Source: Bacteroides coprosuis DSM 18011
Lineage (GTDB): Bacteria > Bacteroidota > Bacteroidia > Bacteroidales > Bacteroidaceae
Reading direction: 5' to 3'
DNA length: 64,000 nt
NCBI GenBank assembly: GCA_000212915.1
Contig: CM001167.1
Location: 1,046,780-1,110,779 of the forward strand
The position numbers and the translations under genes were made by a program. Below the pieces are notes generated by a model that searched no databases, had not been told where the DNA came from, and saw only the letters and a program-made list of their open reading frames with translations. Shown here piece by piece: positions 55,989 to 64,000 of the stretch (positions are counted from its first letter, which is position 1; every line of letters starts with the position of its first letter).

Positions 55989-56071
55989 TGGGCAAAGATG
56001 GATTCGAACCACCGAAGGCGTAAGCCAGCAGATTTACAGTCTGCCCCATTTGGCCACTCTGGTATTTGCCC
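55989..56071 (-). tRNA. tRNA-Tyr (GTA), inverted copy
   Basis: All 83 nt are identical to 52581-52663 but on the opposite strand. The upstream regions are also alike (TTGCAC-CGCAA followed by AAGGAACA-AACCTT). Confidence 0.95.
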
Positions 56072-56111
56072 CCTTTATTTTTTGTAAGGTTTTGTTCCTT
56101 GATTGCGAGTG

Positions 56112-56143
56112 CAAATATATAACCTATTTTTTTAAACTCCAAA
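56112..56143 (-). promoter_or_regulatory. Promoter of the inverted tRNA array
   Basis: On the minus strand TTTG (56143-56140), a 20-bp spacer, and TATATTTG (56119-56112) match the consensus. It overlaps the end of ribH. Confidence 0.65.
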
Positions 56144-56617
56144 AAAATTGATCATTTTTATTGCAGTAATTGCACATTCATCTCCTTTGTTGCCTAACTT
56201 GCCACCAGAGCGGTCTATAGCTTGTTGCATATTATTGGTAGTGAGTAAACCGTAAATAACTGGCTTATTGCTTGTTCTGTTTAAATCAGTGATGCCTTGA
56301 GTTACTCCAGCACATACATAATCAAAATGTGGAGTTTCTCCTTTTATTACGCAACCTAAAATAATTACTGCGTCAACATCTGTGTTTTTTAAAAATTGGC
56401 TTGCTCCAAAAGTAAGTTCAAAACTTCCAGGTACTAGTTTGGTAATTATATTTTCATCTTTAGCACCATGTTTTTTTAGAGTTTCAATTGCACCCTCTAA
56501 GAGTCCCCCTGTGATGTTTTCATTCCATTCTGATACAACAATGCCAAATTTCATATTCGACGCATTGGGTACAGTAGTAGGATCATAATCCGATAAGTTG
56601 TGAAATGCTGTTGCCAT
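56132..56617 (-). CDS. ribH: 6,7-dimethyl-8-ribityllumazine synthase
   Basis: The 161-residue enzyme of riboflavin synthesis condenses the ribityl pyrimidine with dihydroxybutanone phosphate. Motifs are [29 protein letters not shown] and [15 protein letters not shown]. It is the usual length. Other rib genes are not in this window. Confidence 0.95.
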   Translation of the reverse strand: MATAFHNLSDYDPTTVPNASNMKFGIVVSEWNENITGGLLEGAIETLKKHGAKDENIITKLVPGSFELTFGASQFLKNTDVDAVIILGCVIKGETPHFDYVCAGVTQGITDLNRTSNKPVIYGLLTTNNMQQAIDRSGGKLGNKGDECAITAIKMINFFGV

Positions 56618-56645
56618 AATTTTTTCTTATAGTTTTATAAAATTA

Positions 56646-56676
56646 AAAAGCCACCTCTTTTATGGAGAGGTAGCTT
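56646..56676 (-). terminator. Terminator between the TPR gene and ribH
   Basis: The hairpin AGCTACCTCTCC / AGAGGTGGCT on the minus strand is followed by TTTTTAATTT. Confidence 0.7.
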
Positions 56677-56704
56677 CTATAAATTATATTTTAATTCAAA
56701 TTCA

Positions 56705-57388
56705 TTAATTGATTTGAGCTTTAGCTCTCTCTATATATTTGTCTATATCTACAGAGATAGGTGAGTTAAAGTAGCTGTCTTTAATTTTAGTGTAATTAGT
56801 TAGAGCTTCTTTATATTTACCTGTTTTTTCAAGTAGAATACCAGCTTGGCGAAGAGCCATTGGGCTTATAGTATTATTGTCAGCTAGACTTGCTGCTTTT
56901 TCTAAAGTAGAAATAGCTTTGTCTATTTTGTCAACTTCAACGTAGCAATTACCCAAAGCTAATAAACTAGCTGGATAAAGCATTTTATCTTTCGCATTAA
57001 ATTTCTCCAAATACTTAATAGCATTCTCAAATTGTCCTAGTTTTTGGAAAGAAATTCCAATGTAGTAGTTTGCTAAATTGCCTGATTTTGTGCCACTGTA
57101 TTGGTCTGCAACTTTAATTAAACCATCAAAACTAATACTATCTCCATTCAAAGCCATTTCAAATTGACCTTGGTTAAAATATTCTTCACCTAGGAAAATA
57201 GCTTCTTGTGCATTCTTTTCTTTTGGTCCAGCATAAATATTCTTATAAATAAGAACTCCAGCTATGATTACGATGATAGCAATTAAACCCCCAATAAGAT
57301 TTTTTTTGTTTTTAACAAGAAATGCCTCTGATGTAGTTAGAGCTTCTTCTACGTTTAATTGACCCTTTTCGTTTTTGTGCTTTGTCAT
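56705..57388 (-). CDS. Membrane-anchored tetratricopeptide-repeat protein
   Basis: The 227-residue protein has one transmembrane segment (about 34-52) and about three to four TPR units (residues 65-225, for example NYYIGISFQKLGQFENAIKY). The layout resembles YfgM-like periplasmic TPR proteins that work with translocation chaperones, which is only an analogy. It is divergent from recF. Confidence 0.82.
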   Translation of the reverse strand: MTKHKNEKGQLNVEEALTTSEAFLVKNKKNLIGGLIAIIVIIAGVLIYKNIYAGPKEKNAQEAIFLGEEYFNQGQFEMALNGDSISFDGLIKVADQYSGTKSGNLANYYIGISFQKLGQFENAIKYLEKFNAKDKMLYPASLLALGNCYVEVDKIDKAISTLEKAASLADNNTISPMALRQAGILLEKTGKYKEALTNYTKIKDSYFNSPISVDIDKYIERAKAQIN

Positions 57389-57493
57389 TTTATATGTTTA
57401 TTTTATTGATTTCAACAGTCTGTTTAGGTTAGCAAAAGTACTTTTTTTAAGTATATAAATAAAATTTTAGTTCCATCTTTTTTATACAATAGG

Positions 57494-57523
57494 TTTGAAT
57501 GCATATTATTCTTCGTATTTTTG
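57494..57523 (+). promoter_or_regulatory. Promoter of recF
   Basis: TTTG at 57494-57497, 18 bp, and TATTTTTG at 57516-57523 fit the Bacteroides pattern, 19 bp upstream of the recF start. Confidence 0.6.
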
Positions 57524-57542
57524 TGCCCTAACGCTAATTAAA

Positions 57543-58661
57543 ATGGTTATTACGCATATATCTGTATTGAATTATAAAAATTTAGAAGAAGTGGAATTAG
57601 AATTTTCACCTAAGCTAAATTGTTTTCTTGGGGAAAATGGGATGGGTAAGACCAATATATTGGATACCATCTACTATTTGTCGTTCTGCAAAAGTTCTAT
57701 TAATCCTATCGATTCTCAAAATATAAAGCATGGCGAAGATTTTTTTGTAATTCAGGGATTCTATGATTCTCTTAGTGGAGAAATAGAAGAGGTATATTGT
57801 GGCTTAAAACGGCGTAAGAAAAAACAGTTCAAGAGAAATAAGAAAGAATACACTCGTTTATCAGATCATATAGGCTTAGTCCCTTTAGTGATGGTTTCAC
57901 CTGATGATGCTCGATTAATAGATGGGGGGAGTGATGAGCGACGAAAATTTATGGATATGGTTATTTCTCAATATGATAAAGACTACTTATCTGCTTTAAT
58001 TCAATACAATAAAGCGATGCAGCAGAGGAATAGTTTACTAAAGAGTGAAAACCCAATAGATCCTCAGTTATTCTCTGTTTTGGAAGAACTTATGGCAGAG
58101 TCTGGTATAGTAGTTTATAAAAAACGAGCTCAATTTATAGAAGAGTTCATTCCTCTTTTTCAAGAGTATTATTCTTCTATTTCTCAAGATAAAGAATCAG
58201 TATCCTTGTCTTATGATTCCGATTTAAAAGAAAATGACTTATTAACTTTATTAAAGGAGAGTAGAGCAAGAGATCTTATTATGGGTTACTCGCTAAAAGG
58301 GATTCATAAAGATGACTTAATAATGTCTTTAGGAGATTTTTCTATAAAGAAAGAGGGTTCACAAGGGCAAAATAAAACATATTTAGTAGCGTTAAAATTA
58401 GCACAGTTTTCTTTTCTAAGAAAAATAAATAATAAGACTCCTTTATTGTTATTGGATGATATTTTTGATAAATTAGATGCTCTACGTGTTGAGCAAATTA
58501 TGCACTTAGTAGCTGGGGAAGAGTTTGGTCAAATTTTTATTACAGATACCAATAGAAGCCATTTAGAAAAAATACTTCATAAAGTGAAGAGTGATTATAA
58601 GCTGTTTATGGTTAAAGGTGGTGCTGTAGATTTATTAGAGGAACATCATGAGAAGGAATAA
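57543..58661 (+). CDS. recF: DNA repair protein RecF
   Basis: I use ATG at 57543 (372 residues, MVITHISVLNYKNLEEVELE), because the earlier frame overlaps the promoter. Walker A is GENGMGKTN (about 30), the signature is SQGQNKTYLVALKLAQ (about 278) and Walker B is LLLLDDIFDKLD (about 310). It loads RecA at gaps with RecOR. Its end overlaps the DUF721 start by 14 bp. Confidence 0.95.
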   Translation: MVITHISVLNYKNLEEVELEFSPKLNCFLGENGMGKTNILDTIYYLSFCKSSINPIDSQNIKHGEDFFVIQGFYDSLSGEIEEVYCGLKRRKKKQFKRNKKEYTRLSDHIGLVPLVMVSPDDARLIDGGSDERRKFMDMVISQYDKDYLSALIQYNKAMQQRNSLLKSENPIDPQLFSVLEELMAESGIVVYKKRAQFIEEFIPLFQEYYSSISQDKESVSLSYDSDLKENDLLTLLKESRARDLIMGYSLKGIHKDDLIMSLGDFSIKKEGSQGQNKTYLVALKLAQFSFLRKINNKTPLLLLDDIFDKLDALRVEQIMHLVAGEEFGQIFITDTNRSHLEKILHKVKSDYKLFMVKGGAVDLLEEHHEKE

Positions 58662-58938
58662 TGCAGAGAAGGTTGGAGACATTTTAAGACGCTTTCTTAG
58701 ACAAGAAAGTTTGGAGTCCCCATTAAATGAGCAGCGTTTACTTGATTTATGGCCTAAAGTTTTAGGTCCAACTATGGCTCGCTACACGCGAAAGATATAT
58801 ATACACAATCAAATACTATATGTACACCTCACCTCGGCTGCTTTAAGACAAGAACTAATGATGGGGAGAGAATTATTAGTGAGAAAGCTGAATCAAGAAG
58901 TAGGAGCTAATGTGATAACGAATATTATATTTAGATAA
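58648..58938 (+). CDS. DUF721 (DciA-like) protein
   Basis: This 96-residue basic protein overlaps recF by 14 bp, a coupling frequent in Bacteroidetes. DUF721 members are DciA helicase loaders in many bacteria; whether this short form loads DnaB here is unproven. WPKVLGPTMARYTRKIYIHN is the family core. Confidence 0.85.
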   Translation: MRRNNAEKVGDILRRFLRQESLESPLNEQRLLDLWPKVLGPTMARYTRKIYIHNQILYVHLTSAALRQELMMGRELLVRKLNQEVGANVITNIIFR

Positions 58939-59497
58939 TCTCTTCTGGGTAGTGTGTTAAAGTAAGTACTTTGTCCATTTGAATATCTGTTTCTTCTGTA
59001 GGAATGATGCGATCCACAAGATATTGGAAGGGAAAACAGATGCCCATCTTGTAGGCTTCAATCTTGGGTAATAGTTTGTCATAATATCCCTTTCCTCTTC
59101 CTATTCTATTCCCTGAATCATCAAAAGCTACGCCAGGTACTATAACTAGATCAATCTCTTTATAATCGGTAAATAGAGTTCCACAAGGTTCCCATATACC
59201 ATAACTACCTTGTTTTAAATCTTGTTCACCTGAATATACTCTTAGCTCTAAATCATCGCCAACGACTACTGGCAATATAATTTTCTTAAACTTACTCCAA
59301 TATTTTACAAAACTGTGTGTATCTACTTCGTCTGGTAGCGAATAGTAGAGTAAAACTGTCTCTGCCTGAGCCATAGAAGGCTCATAGCATAGCAGTTTCA
59401 TTATCTCTTTAGAATAACCATCAAGGTCTTCCTTAGAATAACCTTGTTTCAAGAATTTTATCTCACTCCGTAGAGCTTTCTTTTGATTTTTCATCAC
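58931..59497 (-). CDS. 5-formyltetrahydrofolate cyclo-ligase
   Basis: The 188-residue enzyme converts 5-formyl-THF to 5,10-methenyl-THF with ATP. The motif GVAFDDSGNRIGRGKGYYDK (about 123-142) is diagnostic. The gene overlaps the S41 protease end by 35 bp and the DUF721 end by 8 bp, an unusually compact stretch. Confidence 0.92.
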   Translation of the reverse strand: MMKNQKKALRSEIKFLKQGYSKEDLDGYSKEIMKLLCYEPSMAQAETVLLYYSLPDEVDTHSFVKYWSKFKKIILPVVVGDDLELRVYSGEQDLKQGSYGIWEPCGTLFTDYKEIDLVIVPGVAFDDSGNRIGRGKGYYDKLLPKIEAYKMGICFPFQYLVDRIIPTEETDIQMDKVLTLTHYPEEII

Positions 59498-61130
59498 TCA
59501 AAGATTCATTAATAGGTTGAGGTAATGACTCTCCCTTATCCAAAACATCAATTGCTTTAAGAATGGTGGTATCTGTTTTATTAAGGTACTTAATATGGGC
59601 TTCCATTCCTAGTATGTTGTAAATAATATTTGCATTGAGGCTTTTCTCTAATAAACTATGAGCTTTATTTATTAGTAAATTTCTTCTTCTTACTCCTTTA
59701 GTTTCTGCAAATTGCACAAATCTATCTACGATATATTGTTTTTTAAGGAAGTTCTCAAGGTCTTTTTCTGTTTCAAATTTCGCCAGTCTGTCTCTGTTTT
59801 TGTCTGTATATTGAAAACTAAATTGGATGATTAATCCTCTTCTTAAGACATCTGTAAGGTATGTGTTTGCAGCTATGGTATCTTGAGGAACAAATATATC
59901 GGGCATAATACCGCCTCCTCCATATACAGGTCTACCATTATTGGTGTGATATAATAAATTAGGATCTAGTTTAATACTATCTTTAGAATATAATTCTCCA
60001 TGTTCTATTCTGTGTATAATATCCATATCATAATCTCTGCTGTCTCCTTTTGTATAGGGTTTTTGAATAGATCTACCTGATGGAGTAAAATATCGAGCGA
60101 TAGTTAATCTTAATAAAGAGCTATCATTGAATGTCATCTCTTGTTGAACCAATCCTTTTCCATACGAGCGGCGTCCTATGATGGTACCTCTATCATTATC
60201 TTGGATTGCTGCTGCAAATATTTCACTAGATGAAGCAGAACCCTCGTCAATTAACAGTACTAGAGGAATATTTTGGAATCCACCAGAGCCATTTGAGTAG
60301 ATGTCCTGTCTTAACATCTTACGCCCTTCAGTAAATACAATTAATTTCTGTTTGGGTAGAAACTCATTTACAATTTTAACAACAATATCTAAATAGCCCC
60401 CTTTATTTCCTCGTAAGTCAATAATAACTCCTTCACAATTTTGATAAAGAAGTAAAGCCATCGAGTTGATTAACTCAACATACGTGGTTCTTCCAAACTT
60501 GCTTAATTGAATGTATCCAAACTTATCGTTGAGCATATAGGTGGCATCAATGGTGTTTTGAGGTATATCACCACGGGTTACCATGAAGTTAAGTAGTTCC
60601 GGTTCACCACTTCTTCTAATACCCAGTTTTACTTGAGTTCCTTTTGGTCCTTTCAACGTTCTCATAGCCGCCGAATTGGTTACTTTTTTACCGACAAAAA
60701 GGCTATCATCTACTGTAACAATTCTATCTCCTGCAATGATGCCTACTTCTTCTGCTGGTCCTTGCTTTACAACGCTATTAACATAAATTGTATCTTGTTG
60801 AATAGTAAACTGAATACCTACGCCACTAAAACTTCCTTCTAGTTCCGAACTCACTTCTTGAGCATAAACTTTGGGTACATAAATACTGTGAGGATCTAGT
60901 TCAGATATGATATGAGGTAAAGCATCTTCTACAATTTCTTGCATATCTACGGTGTCAACATAATTTTCATCAATAATACGTAACACACTATTTAGTTTGT
61001 TTGTAGGGCTTTGAGTGACAAATATGTTATTGCTGTGTGGCGATGAATAATACATGCCGACGAAAATTCCTATAATGATGCAGATAGCTGCTATAATAGG
61101 AGTAAATACTGAAAATCTTTTTTTACTCAT
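59463..61130 (-). CDS. C-terminal processing protease, S41 family
   Basis: The 555-residue protease has an N-terminal membrane anchor (about 9-28), a PDZ domain (about 85-170) and the S41 catalytic domain with Ser in DEGSASSSEIFAAAIQDN (about 300) and Lys in SYGKGLVQQE (about 325). It acts in the periplasm or envelope on protein tails. It is a few dozen bp after the dCMP deaminase gene on the same strand. Confidence 0.93.
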   Translation of the reverse strand: MSKKRFSVFTPIIAAICIIIGIFVGMYYSSPHSNNIFVTQSPTNKLNSVLRIIDENYVDTVDMQEIVEDALPHIISELDPHSIYVPKVYAQEVSSELEGSFSGVGIQFTIQQDTIYVNSVVKQGPAEEVGIIAGDRIVTVDDSLFVGKKVTNSAAMRTLKGPKGTQVKLGIRRSGEPELLNFMVTRGDIPQNTIDATYMLNDKFGYIQLSKFGRTTYVELINSMALLLYQNCEGVIIDLRGNKGGYLDIVVKIVNEFLPKQKLIVFTEGRKMLRQDIYSNGSGGFQNIPLVLLIDEGSASSSEIFAAAIQDNDRGTIIGRRSYGKGLVQQEMTFNDSSLLRLTIARYFTPSGRSIQKPYTKGDSRDYDMDIIHRIEHGELYSKDSIKLDPNLLYHTNNGRPVYGGGGIMPDIFVPQDTIAANTYLTDVLRRGLIIQFSFQYTDKNRDRLAKFETEKDLENFLKKQYIVDRFVQFAETKGVRRRNLLINKAHSLLEKSLNANIIYNILGMEAHIKYLNKTDTTILKAIDVLDKGESLPQPINESLSDEKSKESSTE

Positions 61131-61160
61131 ACCTTTTGTGTTTACTATTCTTTATCTAGT

Positions 61161-61601
61161 TTATTTGTGATCGATAAATACAACTTCAATATTGGCTCTT
61201 TTAAGGAGTTGAATGCCATCGTCTAGCCTGTAGCTTTCAGAATAAACCACTCGTTTTATACCAGCTTGTATGATGAGTTTAGCGCATTCTATACAAGGGG
61301 CAGCAGTAACATACATGGTAGCACCATCACTACTATTGTTTGAACAGGCAATCTTTGTTATGGCATTTGCTTCTGCATGTAGAACGTATGGCTTTGTCGT
61401 GTTGTTGTCGTCTTCACAAATATTTTCAAAACCTGATGGAGTTCCATTGTATCCATCTGATATAATCATTTTATCTTTGACAATGAGAGCACCCACTTTT
61501 CTACGGATGCAATATGAATTTTCTGACCAGATAGACGCCATTCGTATATAACGAGTGTCAAGCTCTCTTTGTTTGTTTTTATTATCTAAATCTGTGTCCA
61601 C
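61161..61601 (-). CDS. dCMP deaminase (zinc cytidine-deaminase family)
   Basis: The 146-residue enzyme has the zinc and proton-shuttle motif VLHAEANAI (about 75) and PCIECAKLIIQ (about 103). The NGTPSGFENIC segment is typical of dCMP deaminases, which supply dUMP. It starts 1 bp before the lipoprotein gene stop region, tightly spaced. Confidence 0.9.
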   Translation of the reverse strand: MDTDLDNKNKQRELDTRYIRMASIWSENSYCIRRKVGALIVKDKMIISDGYNGTPSGFENICEDDNNTTKPYVLHAEANAITKIACSNNSSDGATMYVTAAPCIECAKLIIQAGIKRVVYSESYRLDDGIQLLKRANIEVVFIDHK

Positions 61602-61602
61602 C

Positions 61603-62124
61603 TTATTTTTTCTTTCCGATATTGATAAAACCGATATATCTATGTTTTATTTGACCAAATTTATAATAGAGAGAAATACTACGTGTATCTCCTACGTATT
61701 TATAGATGTTTGGGAAACTATTAAAAAACTCTATCGCTAATGGATCTGTTTCTCTTGGTCCATCTGTACGATTAACCTTGATTGACATAGCATTGCTTTT
61801 TCCATCGGCAGACCATGTTCCATATAATTTGGTGTTAACAATTTTTCCTTCGAAATTGCCTGAAATCCATCCGTCTTCTTCAAGTCCGTCAAAGGTGAAA
61901 GTATAGTTACCTTCCTTGTCTCTCAGTTCTATGCTCTTTTTCTTTAGTTCCTCATTACCCTCCCAGACATCAAATGGTTTTGTTTCTTTACCACGATCCT
62001 CAAAAATAAGAGTCATCTTCTTATTCTCTTTTGTGAAGATTGCAGATACATCATCAGTATCGTTGCAGCTTGTAAGAGCTGCAACGATAAGAAATAAGGG
62101 TATATAATTTAATAATCTTTTCAT
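61603..62124 (-). CDS. DUF4847-type lipoprotein
   Basis: The 173-residue product has a lipobox ALTSCND (Cys about residue 20) and a beta-rich domain after it (EEDGWISGNFEGKIVNTKLY and similar strands). Function unknown. Its ATG overlaps the peptidase stop (ATGA), so it is coupled to the peptidase gene. Confidence 0.75.
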   Translation of the reverse strand: MKRLLNYIPLFLIVAALTSCNDTDDVSAIFTKENKKMTLIFEDRGKETKPFDVWEGNEELKKKSIELRDKEGNYTFTFDGLEEDGWISGNFEGKIVNTKLYGTWSADGKSNAMSIKVNRTDGPRETDPLAIEFFNSFPNIYKYVGDTRSISLYYKFGQIKHRYIGFINIGKKK

Positions 62125-64000
62125 AAAATGCCATTACGTTTAAGTAGAGCTTTTATGCTAGGCTCTTGTCCTCTGAATTTTTTGTATAATTTCATAGGAT
62201 GCTCTGTACTTCCTTTAGAGAGGATATTGTCTCTAAAAGATTGTGCTACTTCGGGATTAAAAATACCTTTCTCTTGGAATAATGAGAATGCATCAGCATC
62301 AAGTACTTCTGCCCATTTGTATCCATAGTAACCAGCTGCATAACCACCAGCAAATATGTGACCAAACTGAACACTCATACAAGCATCTTCAATCACAGGT
62401 AGAACTTGTGCATCAGCCCATGCTTTTTGTTCAAATTCGATAACGTCTCCTTCAAATGGGGTTTCTCTAGTGTACCAAGCCATATCAAGTAGTCCGAAGC
62501 TGACTTGACGAAGGCAGGCATACCCTGCATTAAAGTTTGCTGCATCAATAATCTTTTGGATTAAATCTTCAGGAAGATCTTCTCCTGTTTCGTAGTGTTT
62601 TGCAAAAGTATTTAGATACTCTTTCTCAATTAGGAAGTTTTCCATGATTTGAGAAGGTAATTCTACAAAATCTCTGTATACATTTGTTCCACTTAAAGAT
62701 TCATAAGTTGAGTTGGCAAACATTCCATGAAGCGCATGGCCAAATTCATGTAAGAATGTGTTTACTTCATCAAATGTTAGTAGGGCCGGTTTATTTGCTG
62801 TTGGTTTGGTAAAGTTCATAACAATGGTGATGTGAGGACGGCTGTTTTCTCCGTTTTGATCAATCCATTGTTCTTTAAAACTTGTCATCCATGCTCCTGC
62901 TCTCTTGCCTGCTCTGGGGTGGAAATCGGTATATAAAACGGATAAGAAGCTACCGTCTTTATCGAATACATCATAAGCCTTTACATCTTTGTGGTAAACA
63001 GGAATATCTTTATTTTCTTTGAAAGTGATACCATAAAGAGTTGTAGCCAATCCAAAGACTCCTTTTTTTACATTTTCTAGTTCGAAGTAGGGGCGGAGCA
63101 TTTCTTCGTTGAAGTTGAATTTTTTGTCTTTTAGCTTATTTGAATAATAGCTCCAGTCCCATGGCATAACAGTAAAGTCATTATTCTCTGTTTCTTTAGC
63201 TAGAGTAGTAACCTCATCGACTTCTTTGTTAGCAGTAGGTTTGTAAGCTTTTAATAGATCATTTAGTAGCTTGTAAACATTAGTGCTATTTTCAGCCATT
63301 CTCTTTTCTAGAGTATAATCTGCATATGATTTATAGCCTAATAATTGTGCTATTTCCATTTCTGTATTCACGATATCTTTCACAATTTGAGTATTGTTGA
63401 ATTCGTTATCATGAGTACATTTAGTATTATATGCCATATAAAGTTCTTTTCTTAGATCTCTATTGTCGGCATATCTCATTAGTGGAATGTAACTTGGAGC
63501 ATCCAGTGTAAAAACCCATCCTTCTTCTCCTTTTTCTTTAGCCGTTTCTTTGGCTGCTTCCAATGCACTTTCAGGTAAACCAGATAATTTTGCTTTATCA
63601 GTAACAACGAGTTTGTAGTTGTTGGTTTCTTTCAAGTTGTTTTCTCCAAATGCTAAACCTAATTGACTTAGCTTTTGAGATAACTCTCTATATTTTTCTT
63701 GATCTTTTCCTTCAAGGTTAGCTCCACTTCTTACAAATCCATCATAAACTTTATCTAGTAATACTTCTTGTTCATGATTTAGGTTTAAAGAGCTTTTTTT
63801 TGCATAAACTTCTTTTACCTTTTTAAATAAATCTTGATTTAAGCTTACGTTGTTGCTGTGTTCACTTAAAATAGGAACCATTTTTACGGCAATAGCCTGA
63901 AGTTCATCATTGGTTTCAGCACTACGTAAATTGAAGAAAACAGATAGTACTCTATCTAATAGTTTTCCTGAGTTTTCGTACGCTAAAATAGTATTCTCAA
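62121..64000 (-). CDS. dcp: M3-family peptidyl-dipeptidase (Dcp/oligopeptidase-like); N-terminus outside window
   Basis: The frame runs open to the window end, so about 626 C-terminal residues are visible. The zinc site is FLHEFGHALHGMF (HExxH, near 62745) with the second Glu in the following helix, and the C-terminal GGYAAGYYGYKWAEVLD motif is diagnostic of M3. It removes dipeptides from peptide C-termini; location may be cytoplasm or periplasm, undecidable without the N-terminus. It leads an operon through the lipoprotein gene. Confidence 0.93.
   Translation of the reverse strand, partial: ENTILAYENSGKLLDRVLSVFFNLRSAETNDELQAIAVKMVPILSEHSNNVSLNQDLFKKVKEVYAKKSSLNLNHEQEVLLDKVYDGFVRSGANLEGKDQEKYRELSQKLSQLGLAFGENNLKETNNYKLVVTDKAKLSGLPESALEAAKETAKEKGEEGWVFTLDAPSYIPLMRYADNRDLRKELYMAYNTKCTHDNEFNNTQIVKDIVNTEMEIAQLLGYKSYADYTLEKRMAENSTNVYKLLNDLLKAYKPTANKEVDEVTTLAKETENNDFTVMPWDWSYYSNKLKDKKFNFNEEMLRPYFELENVKKGVFGLATTLYGITFKENKDIPVYHKDVKAYDVFDKDGSFLSVLYTDFHPRAGKRAGAWMTSFKEQWIDQNGENSRPHITIVMNFTKPTANKPALLTFDEVNTFLHEFGHALHGMFANSTYESLSGTNVYRDFVELPSQIMENFLIEKEYLNTFAKHYETGEDLPEDLIQKIIDAANFNAGYACLRQVSFGLLDMAWYTRETPFEGDVIEFEQKAWADAQVLPVIEDACMSVQFGHIFAGGYAAGYYGYKWAEVLDADAFSLFQEKGIFNPEVAQSFRDNILSKGSTEHPMKLYKKFRGQEPSIKALLKRNGIL

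Noticed and set aside
56382-56588. Plus-strand frame opposite ribH
   Set aside because: It is a shadow of a well-supported conserved gene.
1-64000. CRISPR array, rRNA genes or prophage
   Set aside because: I saw no regularly spaced direct repeats, no rRNA signatures and no phage structural genes.

Overview
The window is AT-rich chromosomal DNA from a Bacteroidales bacterium, most likely a Bacteroides species. The evidence is family content (NspC, GldE, DUF1573, DUF4923, DUF4924, DUF5106, S16 with an Ala/Glu-rich tail, short-form glucan phosphorylase) and repeated matches to the Bacteroides promoter form (TTTG, about 19-20 bp, TAnnTTTG). The tetracycline-resistance gene looks like tet(36), first described in a swine-manure Bacteroides, so B. 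coprosuis or a close relative is my best guess. That species call is inference.

Layout. 1-26971 is an ordinary core region: glucan phosphorylase (cut by the window start), rpsP, an NhaC-type antiporter, a His-rich protein with a TonB receptor, RNase G, a tiny ribosome-associated protein, HU, mutY-ssb-gldE-PPTase, a two-component system with a DUF5106 lipoprotein, a DUF1460 amidase-like protein, an OPT transporter, DUF1573, DUF4923, engB, a sodium symporter, recR and yqgE. In a 407-bp gap (14491-14897) lies a cobalamin riboswitch on the minus strand. It has its own promoter and terminator but no gene behind it.

27211-38481 is an 11.3-kb integrated element at the 3' end of tRNA-Asp. It carries a tyrosine integrase, an ORF6N protein, a tight minus-strand operon (YdeI-like, umuD, a umuC remnant, a HEAT-like protein, umuC, a SUKH-family protein), a divergent tet(36)-like gene behind a structured leader, and a mosaic of conjugative-transposon remnants (small membrane protein, conserved ICE protein, shortened PcfK, 5'-truncated integrase, a 121-bp copy of part of the SUKH gene). 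No relaxase or conjugation machinery is visible, so it looks like a degraded or hitch-hiking element.

38856-52467 returns to core genes (LysE exporter, DUF4924, rfbD, prfC, rluF-like, rpmE2, an EEP-family lipoprotein, fba, sod, pcrA/uvrD, nspC), interrupted by an IS256-family element at 42922-44234. 52581-56071 holds two convergent tRNA arrays (Tyr-Gly-Leu and, inverted, Tyr-Gly). Between them are two ISAon1/ISL3-type insertion sequences, one inserted in the duplicated terminus of the other. 56132-64000 is core again: ribH, a TPR protein, recF-DUF721, 5-FCL, an S41 protease, a dCMP deaminase, a small lipoprotein and an M3 peptidase cut by the window end.
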